From the NCBI RefSeq assembly GCF_027484365.1, contig NZ_JAIXTC010000031.1:1-64000 (forward strand): 64,000 nucleotides of DNA, read 5' to 3'. The notes below the pieces were generated by a model. The model made no database searches. It had not been told where the DNA came from and saw only the letters and a program-made list of their open reading frames with translations. Numbering within the stretch: position 1 is the first letter of the stretch; each line of letters opens with the position of its first letter. Below are positions 37,766 to 46,353 of the stretch, in pieces. The translations under genes were made by a program, and so were the position numbers. The DNA is from Brevundimonas sp. (GTDB lineage: Bacteria; Pseudomonadota; Alphaproteobacteria; Caulobacterales; Caulobacteraceae).

Positions 37766-39871
37766 TCAGTCTTCAGATTGGAGGTGTTGGTCCAGCCAGC
37801 CGAACACCTCATTGTGCCACTGCAGGCTGTTCTGCGGCTTCAGGACCCAGTGGTTCTCGTCCGGGAAGACGATCAGCCGGCTCTCGATGCCGCGACGTTG
37901 CAGGGCGGTGAAGGTCGACAGGCCCTGGGCCGTCGGGATGCGGTAGTCGCGGTCGCCCTGGATGACCAGCATCGGCGTCTTCCACTGGTCGACATGATCG
38001 ACCGGATTGAAGCGCTCATAGCCCTCGGGGTTTTCCCAGGGGGTGCCGCCGTATTCCCACTCGGTGAACCACAGCTCCTCGGTGGAATAGCCCATGCCGC
38101 GCACGTCGAAGACGCCGTCGTGATTGACCAGGCATTTGAATTCATCCGACCAGCGGCCGGCGATCCAGTTGATCATATAGCCGCCGTAGGAGGCGCCGAG
38201 GGCGCAGGCGTTGTCGCCGTCGAGGAAGGAATATCTCTCCTGCGCCGCGGCCCAGCCCTTCTGCAGGTCTTCCAGCGGCCGGTCGCCCCAGTGTTCGGAG
38301 ATCGCGTCGGTGAAGGCCTGGCCGTAGCCGGTCGAGCCGTGGAAATCGATCATCACCACCGCATAGCCGGCGCCCGCGTAGCTCTCCGGGTTCCAGCGGT
38401 AGGACCACGAGTTGCCGAACGACCCTTGCGGGCCGCCGTGGATCAGGAAGGCGACCGGATATTTGCGGCCCTCGACATAGCCGGCGGGCTTGATGACGTA
38501 GCCGTGGACGGTTTCCCCGTTCCAGCCGGCGAAGTTGAACTGCTCGGCCTCGCCGAACTGGCGGCTGGCGAGTTCGGGGTTCACGTCGGTGATCCGGATC
38601 GGCATCTCGCGACCCCGGAACGTCTTGACGTAGAGCTCCGACGGCGAGGTCAGGCTGTCCATCGCCAGCACGAAGCCCGACCGGGTCTGTTCGAAGGCCG
38701 AGACATGGCCCGCGCCCGTGATCGGGATCACCGAGCCGTTGGCGGCGTCGATCTGGAACAGCTTCGTCTGGCCGACGTCGCCGGCGACGACGAACAGGCT
38801 GCGACCGTCGGCGGACCATTGCAGGCTGTCGGCCGAGCGATCCCAGTTGGCGGCCACTTCACGTTTGGCGCCGGTGGCCACGTCCATCAGCACGATCTGC
38901 CAGCGGTCGGCCTCGAAGCCCGGACGCGCCATGGCCCGATAGGCCATCGTCTTGCCGTCCGGCGAGAAGACCGGGCCCGTGTCCCAGGCGTCGTTGGCGT
39001 CGGTCAGGTTGGTGAAGCCTTCGCCGGTCAGGCCGTTGGTCCGGTAGAGGTCGAAATTGGTGCTCCACGGTTCGGACTGGCCGGCCAGGCGGGCCGAGAA
39101 GACGACGGCGTCGCCCTGGGGCGTGAAGGTGAACTCGTTCTCGTCGCCGAAGGGCTTGGACGGGGTGTCGCCGTCGAAGCCGTGGGTGACCCAGACCGGA
39201 TCGCCCGAGCCGTCCGCGTTGACCACGAACAGGTGGTTCTGGGTTCCGTCCGCCCAGGTGTCCCAGTGACGGACGAACATACGGTCATAGACCTGGCCGG
39301 TCGACTTGCGGGCGGCGGCTTCCGTTCCGCGCGCGACCGAACAGGCCAGGTCGTCGCAGGTCGGATAGACGGCCAGGGACACCGCGACCTTGGAGGCGTC
39401 GGGGCTGAGGCGATAGGCGTTCACGTCCAGCGGCAGGTCGGTGACCTGGGTCGCGGCGGCGCCGGTCGCATCGGTCTTCCACACCTGGCTCGTGCCCGAA
39501 CGGCCCGAGAGGAAATACAGGGCGCCGTCCGAGCCCCAGCGCGCGGTGTTGGCGCCGCCGTCCGAGATGGCCAGTCGGCGCGGCTCGCCCTGGCCGTTCA
39601 GGTCCTGGATCATCAGGCTGGAGACGCCGCGATTGGCCTCCATGTCCGTGGCCCGCACATTGTAGACGACGTACCGGCCGTCCGGCGAAACCCGCGGGTC
39701 CGACAGCCGGTTGGCGTTGAGCATGTCCGTGTAGGTGAAGGCGCGCCCGGCCGCCTGCGCAGTCGCCGCCTCGGCGGCGGGCGCTTCGGACGTGCTTGCA
39801 AGAACGGGGGCGGGCAGGGCCGTCAGCATCGCGAGGGCGGCGCAGGCGGAAAGCAGGGAACGGTGACGCAT
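37766..39871 (-). CDS. S9-family prolyl oligopeptidase / dipeptidyl aminopeptidase
   Basis: 701 residues. Signal peptide (about 1-25, cleavage after VLA), N-terminal beta-propeller (about 45-430, with repeated SPDG/WSADG segments) and C-terminal alpha/beta-hydrolase. The catalytic Ser is in GASYGGYM, Asp in GDRDYRIP and His in DENHWVL. It cleaves short, often proline-containing peptides in the periplasm. The signal peptide fixes ATG 39871. Coupled to the downstream thioesterase gene. Confidence 0.94.
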   Translation of the reverse strand: MRHRSLLSACAALAMLTALPAPVLASTSEAPAAEAATAQAAGRAFTYTDMLNANRLSDPRVSPDGRYVVYNVRATDMEANRGVSSLMIQDLNGQGEPRRLAISDGGANTARWGSDGALYFLSGRSGTSQVWKTDATGAAATQVTDLPLDVNAYRLSPDASKVAVSLAVYPTCDDLACSVARGTEAAARKSTGQVYDRMFVRHWDTWADGTQNHLFVVNADGSGDPVWVTHGFDGDTPSKPFGDENEFTFTPQGDAVVFSARLAGQSEPWSTNFDLYRTNGLTGEGFTNLTDANDAWDTGPVFSPDGKTMAYRAMARPGFEADRWQIVLMDVATGAKREVAANWDRSADSLQWSADGRSLFVVAGDVGQTKLFQIDAANGSVIPITGAGHVSAFEQTRSGFVLAMDSLTSPSELYVKTFRGREMPIRITDVNPELASRQFGEAEQFNFAGWNGETVHGYVIKPAGYVEGRKYPVAFLIHGGPQGSFGNSWSYRWNPESYAGAGYAVVMIDFHGSTGYGQAFTDAISEHWGDRPLEDLQKGWAAAQERYSFLDGDNACALGASYGGYMINWIAGRWSDEFKCLVNHDGVFDVRGMGYSTEELWFTEWEYGGTPWENPEGYERFNPVDHVDQWKTPMLVIQGDRDYRIPTAQGLSTFTALQRRGIESRLIVFPDENHWVLKPQNSLQWHNEVFGWLDQHLQSED

Positions 39872-39985
39872 CGGACGGCTCCTGGGACTTCGTTGGCGCT
39901 GGCCTAGCACCGGGCGAAGTCCACAGGAAGCCGGCGCTTCCGGAGCGCTTGCCTGTCTCCGGCGCAGAGGCGACAAGGGGCGCGG

Positions 39986-40867
39986 ATGACCGCTTCGCCG
40001 CCCGCCCCGACCGAGCCTGCCGCCGTCCCAGCGCGACGGCCGGATCATGTCGTCGACGTCCTGATCGCCGAGCGGGCCCCACGCCTGACCGGTTCCATCA
40101 TCTGGCCGCTGGTTCGCCCGCTGTTCTATGCGATCCTGGGTTACGGACAGGCGCGAAAGATGGCCGACGCCATCGCGCCCCTTTCGGGTCAGGCGGCGCT
40201 TGACTACGTCTCCAGCCTCCTGGACCTTGAGGTGTCGAGCCCGAACCTCGACCGGCTGCCGGCGACCGGCCGCTGCATCGTCGTCTGCAACCATCCGACC
40301 GGCATCGCCGACGGCATCGCGGTCTATGACGCCGTCAGGACGCGCCGCGCCGACGCCATCTATTTCGCCAACGCCGACGCCATCCGGGTCTCGCCCCGGC
40401 TGGACGAGGTGGTCATTCCGGTCGAGTGGGTGGTCGCCAAACGCTCCCGGGCCAAGACCCGGGTCACCCTCGACGCCGCCCGGGCCGCCTTCGAGGCGGA
40501 ACGCTGCGTGGTCATGTTCCCGGCGGGACGGATTTCCCGGGTGGGCGAGGACGGACAGTTGTGCGACCCGGAGTGGGCCTCGACCGCGACCTCGCTGGCG
40601 CGGAAATACGACGCGCCGACCATTCCGATCCATGTCAGCGGGCCCTGGTCGACCCTGTTCCATCTGTTCAACCGGCTGTCGCCGGAACTGCGGGACATCA
40701 CCCTGTTCCATGAGCTGCTGAACAAGCGGCGAAAGCCCTTCCGGCTGATGGTCGGCAGGCCCATCCCGCCGGGCCGCCTCGACGCCGATTCAACCCGGGC
40801 GACCGGTGCGCTCAAGGCCTTCGTCGAGCGGGTCCTGCCGTCCCGGCCCGACGCGGAGTTCGTCTGA
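39986..40867 (+). CDS. PlsC/OlsB-like glycerophospholipid or N-acyl acyltransferase
   Basis: 293 residues. The acyltransferase motif is CNHPTGIADG, an HxxxxxD spacing like OlsB and other NHPxGGxDG enzymes, followed by VMFPAGRISR (the FPEG-type motif). It probably acylates a lysolipid. The substrate is not clear. A membrane-associated segment (about 40-60) precedes the motif. Its stop overlaps the tsaE start by one base, and the next genes also overlap, so four genes form one operon. Confidence 0.82.
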   Translation: MTASPPAPTEPAAVPARRPDHVVDVLIAERAPRLTGSIIWPLVRPLFYAILGYGQARKMADAIAPLSGQAALDYVSSLLDLEVSSPNLDRLPATGRCIVVCNHPTGIADGIAVYDAVRTRRADAIYFANADAIRVSPRLDEVVIPVEWVVAKRSRAKTRVTLDAARAAFEAERCVVMFPAGRISRVGEDGQLCDPEWASTATSLARKYDAPTIPIHVSGPWSTLFHLFNRLSPELRDITLFHELLNKRRKPFRLMVGRPIPPGRLDADSTRATGALKAFVERVLPSRPDAEFV

Positions 40868-41352
40868 TGATCGGGATCGATCTCGCCGATGCTGAGGCGA
40901 CCACGGCGCTCGGCCGTGCCGTCGCGCCGCGCCTCGAGCCCGGCGAGGCCGTCCTGCTCTACGGCCCGCTCGGCATGGGCAAGTCGACCCTGGCGCGCGG
41001 CCTGATCCGGGCGCTCGCGGGCGAGTACGAGGACGTGCCGTCCCCCACCTTCACCCTGGTGCAGTTCTACGAGACCGATCCACCCGTCGCCCATTTCGAC
41101 CTCTATCGCCTGACCCGGCCGGAGGAGGCGTTCGAGATCGGGCTGGACGAGGCGCTGGACGTCGGCGCCGCCCTGATCGAATGGCCCGAGCGGCTGGGCG
41201 ATGATCCCGCCCGCGCCCTGGGTCCCGACCGTCTGACCATTGTCCTGGAAGACCGCGGCGAGGGACGGCATGCGACCGTTTCCGGCGCAGGGGCATGGGC
41301 AGAGAAGATCAACGCCGTCGTCGAAAGCCTGTCAAAGAGTCTGAATGTCTGA
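40867..41352 (+). CDS. tsaE: tRNA threonylcarbamoyladenosine biosynthesis ATPase TsaE
   Basis: 161 residues. A small ATPase that works with TsaB-TsaD in t6A37 formation. Walker A is LLYGPLGMGKSTLARG, followed by the conserved PSPTFTLVQFY and HFDLYRL segments and LIEWPERLG. It overlaps amgK by 8 bases, a very common alphaproteobacterial arrangement. Confidence 0.95.
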   Translation: MIGIDLADAEATTALGRAVAPRLEPGEAVLLYGPLGMGKSTLARGLIRALAGEYEDVPSPTFTLVQFYETDPPVAHFDLYRLTRPEEAFEIGLDEALDVGAALIEWPERLGDDPARALGPDRLTIVLEDRGEGRHATVSGAGAWAEKINAVVESLSKSLNV

Positions 41353-42445
41353 CGCCCCGAATGACCGGGAGGCCCAGCGGGTCGCCTTCCTGACCGAGGT
41401 CGGCCTGGCCGACGCCCGTCGCGCGCCCCTGCCCGGCGACGCCTCCACGCGCCGGTATGAGCGGCTTACCACGCCCGCTGGCAGCTCCCTGATGCTGATG
41501 GATCAAGCTGCCGCGGCCGAGAGCCCGCCGGCTGATCCCTCCTGGTCTCCCGAACGCCGCAAGGCCGAGGGCTGGAACGCCGTCGCCCGCCTGTCCGCCG
41601 GCCGGATCGAGGCCTTCGCCGCCGTCGCCTCCCACCTGCGTTCCGTCGGCCTGTCGGCGCCCGACATCGTCGCCCTCGACGCCGGCGCAGGCCTCGCGGT
41701 GCTTGAGGATTTCGGCGACGACCTGTTCGCCCGCGTGATCGAGGCGGGTCAGGACGAGACGCCCCTCTATCTCGCCGCCATCGACGCCCTGGCCGAGCTG
41801 CACGCCGCCCCGACGCCGCCGATCCTGACCGGCGCGGCGGGGCCATGGCCGCTGCAGGTCTATGACCGGACCGCGCTCCAGGGCGGGGCCGATCTCTTCG
41901 TCGAATGGATGCCCAAGCTCAGGCGCGAACTCCGCTTCGACGACGTCGCCATCACGGACTGGCATGCCGCCTGGGCACCCATCGTGATGGAGGGGGAGGC
42001 CGGAGCCTCGGTCGTCGCTCACCGGGACTATCACGCCGAGAACCTGATCTGGCTCCCCGGGCGAGAAGGCCCGGCCCGCGTCGGCATGATCGACTTCCAG
42101 GACGCGGTGCAGGCCCACCCGTCATGGGACCTGCACTCCCTGCTGCAGGACGCGCGCCGCGACGTGTCGCCGTCGCTGGAGGCCGAGGCCCTGGAGCGGT
42201 ATTTCGAGATCGCCCGCGTCGACGACCGCCCTGCCTTCCTGCGCTCCTACGCCGGTCTCGCCGCCCTGAACGAGGCCCGCATCCTCGGCATCTTCGCCCG
42301 TTTGATCGTGCGCGACCGCAAGCCGCGCTACGCCGCCTTCATGCCGCGCATGTGGGCCCATCTGAACGCCAACCTGACGAAGCCGGGCCTCGAAGGCGTC
42401 GCCCGCTGGTTCGACAGACACGTGCCGGACGAGGTGCGCGCATGA
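41345..42445 (+). CDS. amgK: N-acetylmuramate/N-acetylglucosamine anomeric kinase AmgK
   Basis: 366 residues with an aminoglycoside-phosphotransferase fold. The catalytic loop is VVAHRDYHAENLIW, the metal-binding motif is MIDFQDAVQAHPSWD, and LPGDASTRRYERL is the usual N-terminal segment. AmgK phosphorylates recycled MurNAc and GlcNAc at C1 so that MurU can make UDP-MurNAc directly, bypassing de novo synthesis. The following murU gene, with a 4-base ATGA overlap, strongly supports this role. Confidence 0.92.
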   Translation: MSDAPNDREAQRVAFLTEVGLADARRAPLPGDASTRRYERLTTPAGSSLMLMDQAAAAESPPADPSWSPERRKAEGWNAVARLSAGRIEAFAAVASHLRSVGLSAPDIVALDAGAGLAVLEDFGDDLFARVIEAGQDETPLYLAAIDALAELHAAPTPPILTGAAGPWPLQVYDRTALQGGADLFVEWMPKLRRELRFDDVAITDWHAAWAPIVMEGEAGASVVAHRDYHAENLIWLPGREGPARVGMIDFQDAVQAHPSWDLHSLLQDARRDVSPSLEAEALERYFEIARVDDRPAFLRSYAGLAALNEARILGIFARLIVRDRKPRYAAFMPRMWAHLNANLTKPGLEGVARWFDRHVPDEVRA

Positions 42446-43164
42446 CCGCCCCGAAGACGGCCATGGTCCTCGCCGCCGGTCTCGGAACCCGCATGCGGCC
42501 CCTGACCGACGACCGGCCCAAGGCCCTCGTCGAGGTCGGGGGGCGGGCCCTGATCGACCACGTCCTGGACCGGCTGGCGGAGGCGGGAGTCGAAAAGGCG
42601 GTGGTCAATGTCCACTGGTTCGCCGACCGGCTGGAGGCGCATCTGGCCGCGCGCGGACGCGGACCCGCCATCGCCATCTCCGACGAACGCGCCGAACTGC
42701 TGGAGACCGGCGGCGGTCTGAAGAAGGCCCATCCCCTGCTCGGCGACGCCCCGGTCTTCGTGGCCAATATCGACAGCGTCTGGATGGATCGCGGCGACGC
42801 CCCCTGGGCCGATGCACTGGTCCGTCTGTGGGACCCGGTGAAGATGGACGCCTGTCTCCTGCTGGCCACCCGCGAGGGCGCGATCGGGTTCGAGGGCGAC
42901 GGCGACTTCTTCCTCGCCGAGGACGGCCGCCTGACCTTCCGGGGCGAGGCGGCGTCCGCCCCCTTCGCCTATATGGGCGTTCACATCACCCGGCCGGACT
43001 ATGCCGACGGCGGGCCGGACGGACCCTTCTCGCTCAGCCCCCTGTGGCGGGCCTCGGCGGCGGCGGGCCGACTGTACGGCTGTGTCCTGGACGGTGACTG
43101 GATGCACGTCGGCGATCCCCAGGCGCGCGACGAGGCCGAAGCCAGGCTGGCGCACGCCCGATGA
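42442..43164 (+). CDS. murU: N-acetylmuramate-1-phosphate uridylyltransferase MurU
   Basis: 240 residues of the sugar nucleotidyltransferase family. The UTP-binding signature is AAGLGTRMRPLTDDRPKAL, followed by VVNVHWFADRLEAHL, ETGGGLKKA and the metal Asp in VANIDSVW. With AmgK it forms the peptidoglycan-recycling branch that makes UDP-MurNAc. The pathway confers fosfomycin tolerance in other bacteria. It is last gene of the overlapping operon and is followed by a palindromic repeat. Confidence 0.92.
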   Translation: MTAPKTAMVLAAGLGTRMRPLTDDRPKALVEVGGRALIDHVLDRLAEAGVEKAVVNVHWFADRLEAHLAARGRGPAIAISDERAELLETGGGLKKAHPLLGDAPVFVANIDSVWMDRGDAPWADALVRLWDPVKMDACLLLATREGAIGFEGDGDFFLAEDGRLTFRGEAASAPFAYMGVHITRPDYADGGPDGPFSLSPLWRASAAAGRLYGCVLDGDWMHVGDPQARDEAEARLAHAR

Positions 43165-43181
43165 TGCTCTTGCCCACATTC

Positions 43182-43309
43182 CCGCTCATCCCCGCGAAAG
43201 CGGGGACCCAGTCCTGTCGTGGGGCACGGCGGCGGGGATGACGGTCCGCGCGCGCCATACGCGATCATCGCCCAAAGATCTGGGTCCCCGCTTTCGCGGG
43301 GATGAGCGG
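43182..43309. repeat. Inverted-repeat element with perfect 29-bp arms
   Basis: The arm at 43182-43210 (containing CATCCCCGCGAAAGCGGGGA) is the exact reverse complement of 43281-43309, and each arm is itself a small hairpin. About 70 bases of unrelated sequence separate them. This is the widespread alphaproteobacterial REP-like motif. It separates murU from addB. Confidence 0.9.
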
Positions 43310-43317
43310 ATCAGAGC

Positions 43318-46300
43318 ATGAGCAACTTCAACCCGTTCGAGGGCGCCGCCCCGCGCTGGTTCGCCATCCCCGCCCATCGGCCCTTCCTCGAGGATCTGGC
43401 CGCCGGCGTGCTCGACTGGCTGGGCGACCGGGCGCCGGAGACCCTGTCCGACGCCACCATCCTCCTGCCCAACCGTCGGGCGGCGCGCGCCTTCACCTCC
43501 GCCCTGTCCACGCTGAGCGGGGACCGCCCCGTTCTCCTGCCCCAGGTCCGCCCGCTTGGCGATCTGGAGGAGGACGAGCCGCCCTTCACCCCGGGCGAAC
43601 TGGGTCTCGACCTGCCGCCCGCCATCGCCCCCCTGACGCGCCGGTTCGAGATGGCGCGGCTGATCGTCGAGCAGCACGACGACAGCCTGTCGCCGATGCG
43701 CGCGCTGGAGCTGGCCGACAGCCTCGGCGCCTTCCTCGACTCCTGCCACATCGAGGAGGTCGAGGCGCCCGAGCGGATCGCCACCCTCGTCGAGGAGGAC
43801 TTCGCCGAGCACTGGCGGAAGTCCGCGCAATTCCTCGGTCTCGCGATCGAGACCTGGCCGGCGCGTCTGGTCGAACTCGGCCTCGTCGACGCCTCGTGGC
43901 GGCGGACGAAGCTGCTGCGCCTTCTGGCCGAACGCTGGGACAGTCATCCGCCCCAAGGACCGGTGATCGCCGCCGGTTCGACCGGCACGGTCAAGGCCGC
44001 CGCCGACGTGCTGAGGGCTGTGGCCCGGGCGCCCCAGGGCTGCGTCGTCCTTCCCGGCCTCGACCTCGACCTGGGCGAGCCGGCCTGGGAGGCCATTGAG
44101 GAACAGCATCCGCAGAGCGCGCTGAAACGGCTGCTCGAACGCGCCGACATCGACCGTGCCGCCGTCCGTCCCTGGTTCCGTCGTCCGACCGCGCCCGCCG
44201 TCGAGGCGCGCGGTCTGGCCCGCCAGCGGCTGGTCAACGAAGCCCTGCGCCCCGCCGAGGCCACCGCCGACTGGCGGGCCGAGATCGCCCGGCTGCGCGC
44301 CGACGCCGCTGATGCCGGCCAGTCCGCCGACCCCATCGCCCTGGGTCTTGAGGGCCTGTCCGTGGTCGCGACCCGCACCGAGGAGGACGCCGCCGCGACC
44401 ATCGCCCTGATGATGCGCGAGACGCTGGAGACCCCCGGTCAAACTTGCGCCCTCGTCACCCCCGACCTCGCCCTGGGCCGCCGGGTCGCCGCCCGGCTGG
44501 AGCGCTGGGGCATCGTCGCCGACTCATCGTCGGGCGCGACCCTGGACCAGATGCCCGTCGGTGTCCTCGTCGATCTGGCCGCCCGCTTCATCGCCGATCC
44601 GCTGAAGCCCCAGACCGTGCTGGCCCTGATCAAGCACGCCCTGACGACCCTGGCCGAGGCCACGCCCCACGCCGTCGCCGAGCTGGAAAAGGTCGCCTTC
44701 CGCGGCCCTCGCACCCGCGACTGGACCTGGATCGAGACCCGCCTGATCCAGGCCGCCGAGCCCCGCCGCGACGGTCAGCCGACCTCCGAAACCACCCGTG
44801 TCCGCGTCGCCGAGGCGACCGCGCTCGCTGGCCGCCTGCAGGTGCTCGCCGAAATCGCAGCCCTCGGCCGCGCCACCCCGCTGGACCAGGCCGCCCGCAA
44901 CCTGACCACCCTCGTCGAGGCCCTCGCGGGCGTCGACGTCTGGGCGGGACCGGACGGGGAGGCGGCGGCCTCCCTGCTGTCCCAGCTGATCGAGGGCGGG
45001 GCGTCCCTGGGCGAGGTGACCGCTTCCGAGTTTGCCGAACTGGTCGCCGCCCTGCTGCACGACGTCACCGTCCGCACCGGCGGCGCGACCCATCCGTCCC
45101 TGCGCATCCTCGGCGCCATCGAGGCCCGTCTGGTCCGGGCCGACCGGATGATCCTGGCCGGGCTGGAGGAAGGAGTCTGGCCGCAGGGCGCGCCGATCGA
45201 TCCCTTCCTGTCGCGCCCGATGCGCAAGGCCCTCGGCCTGCCTCCGCCCGAGCGCCGCGTCGGCCAGACGGCCCAGGATTTCGTCCAGGCCGCCTGCGCC
45301 CCTGAGGCCATCCTCGTCCATTCCGAACGCCGGGGCGGCCAGCCCGCCGTCCGCTCCCGCTGGCTTTGGCGGCTGGATATGCTCACACGGGGCGCCGGGG
45401 TGGAGATCGACCGCCCCTCGGAAGCCCTCGCCGCCGCCCGCGCCCTCGACGCCCCGGTCGCTGGTCAGGGTGGGCTCGCCAGACGCCCGGCCCCGATGCC
45501 GCCCGTCGACCGTCGCCCGCGTCAGTTGCCCGTCACCGGGGTCGAGCGATGGGTGCGCGACCCCTATGCGGTCTATGCCCGTTACGTGCTGAACCTGCGT
45601 CAGCTCGACCGGCCGGGCCAGTCGGCCGAGGCCCTGGCGCGCGGTCAGGCCGTCCACAAGGCGGTCGAGCGGCTGACGCTCGGCTGGCCCGACGTCCTGC
45701 CCGACGACTGCGAGGCCGAAATCGCGACCCTGCTGCACGAGGAGCTGACCCACCACGGCTTCGAGGACGCGGCCATGGCGCGCGAGGGCCCGCTGGCCCG
45801 CAACAGCGCCCGCTGGCTGGCCGGGTTTGAGCTGCGCCGCCGCGCGCGCGGTATCGAGATCCGTGTCGAGGAGGAGGTCACCATGACCTTCGACGCCCCC
45901 GCCGGTCCCTTCACCCTGACGGCCAAGGCGGACCGGATCGAACTGTCCTCGACCGGCGCGGCCATCCTCGATTTCAAGACCGGCGCGGCGCCCTCGGCCA
46001 AACAGGTGAAGTCCGGGTTCGCCCCCCAGCTGACCCTGACCGGCGCCATCCTCGCCGAGGCGGGGCTGAAGACCTCCGGCCCCGTCGAGCCGGAGGAGCT
46101 GACCTATGTCCGCGTCGTCGGCCGCAAGGTCCCCGGCGAGGCGGCGGTGCGCGCCCAGGGCGCCGAAGCCTCCGACCTGTCGATGGCGGCCCTGGCCGGC
46201 CTCAAGGCTCGCGTCGCCCGGTTCGACGACCAGACGACGCCCTATCTCAGCTGGGTCGCGCCCCAGTTCATGGGCAATTTCGGCGGCAACTACGACCACC

Positions 46301-46353
46301 TCGCCCGGGTCTGGGAATGGGCGGTCGCCGGCGCGGACGGAGACGCCGAATGA
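43318..46353 (+). CDS. addB: Double-strand break repair helicase-nuclease subunit AddB
   Basis: 1011 residues. AddB pairs with AddA to process DNA ends for RecA loading. It has a UvrD-like N-terminal part with a degenerate Walker A (ILLPNRRAARAF), typical of AddB, and a C-terminal PD-(D/E)xK nuclease with AILDFKTGAAPS. VERWVRDPYAVYARYVLNL is the conserved segment before the nuclease. The stop overlaps the addA start by 4 bases. ATG 43318 lies directly after the repeat. Confidence 0.95.
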   Translation: MSNFNPFEGAAPRWFAIPAHRPFLEDLAAGVLDWLGDRAPETLSDATILLPNRRAARAFTSALSTLSGDRPVLLPQVRPLGDLEEDEPPFTPGELGLDLPPAIAPLTRRFEMARLIVEQHDDSLSPMRALELADSLGAFLDSCHIEEVEAPERIATLVEEDFAEHWRKSAQFLGLAIETWPARLVELGLVDASWRRTKLLRLLAERWDSHPPQGPVIAAGSTGTVKAAADVLRAVARAPQGCVVLPGLDLDLGEPAWEAIEEQHPQSALKRLLERADIDRAAVRPWFRRPTAPAVEARGLARQRLVNEALRPAEATADWRAEIARLRADAADAGQSADPIALGLEGLSVVATRTEEDAAATIALMMRETLETPGQTCALVTPDLALGRRVAARLERWGIVADSSSGATLDQMPVGVLVDLAARFIADPLKPQTVLALIKHALTTLAEATPHAVAELEKVAFRGPRTRDWTWIETRLIQAAEPRRDGQPTSETTRVRVAEATALAGRLQVLAEIAALGRATPLDQAARNLTTLVEALAGVDVWAGPDGEAAASLLSQLIEGGASLGEVTASEFAELVAALLHDVTVRTGGATHPSLRILGAIEARLVRADRMILAGLEEGVWPQGAPIDPFLSRPMRKALGLPPPERRVGQTAQDFVQAACAPEAILVHSERRGGQPAVRSRWLWRLDMLTRGAGVEIDRPSEALAAARALDAPVAGQGGLARRPAPMPPVDRRPRQLPVTGVERWVRDPYAVYARYVLNLRQLDRPGQSAEALARGQAVHKAVERLTLGWPDVLPDDCEAEIATLLHEELTHHGFEDAAMAREGPLARNSARWLAGFELRRRARGIEIRVEEEVTMTFDAPAGPFTLTAKADRIELSSTGAAILDFKTGAAPSAKQVKSGFAPQLTLTGAILAEAGLKTSGPVEPEELTYVRVVGRKVPGEAAVRAQGAEASDLSMAALAGLKARVARFDDQTTPYLSWVAPQFMGNFGGNYDHLARVWEWAVAGADGDAE

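Noticed and set aside
37574..39907. 777-codon plus-strand frame opposite the S9 peptidase
   Set aside because: No domain features. The opposite strand has a signal peptide and a complete catalytic triad.
44524..46299. 591-codon minus-strand frame opposite addB
   Set aside because: Composition typical of antisense frames. addB is supported by nuclease motifs.
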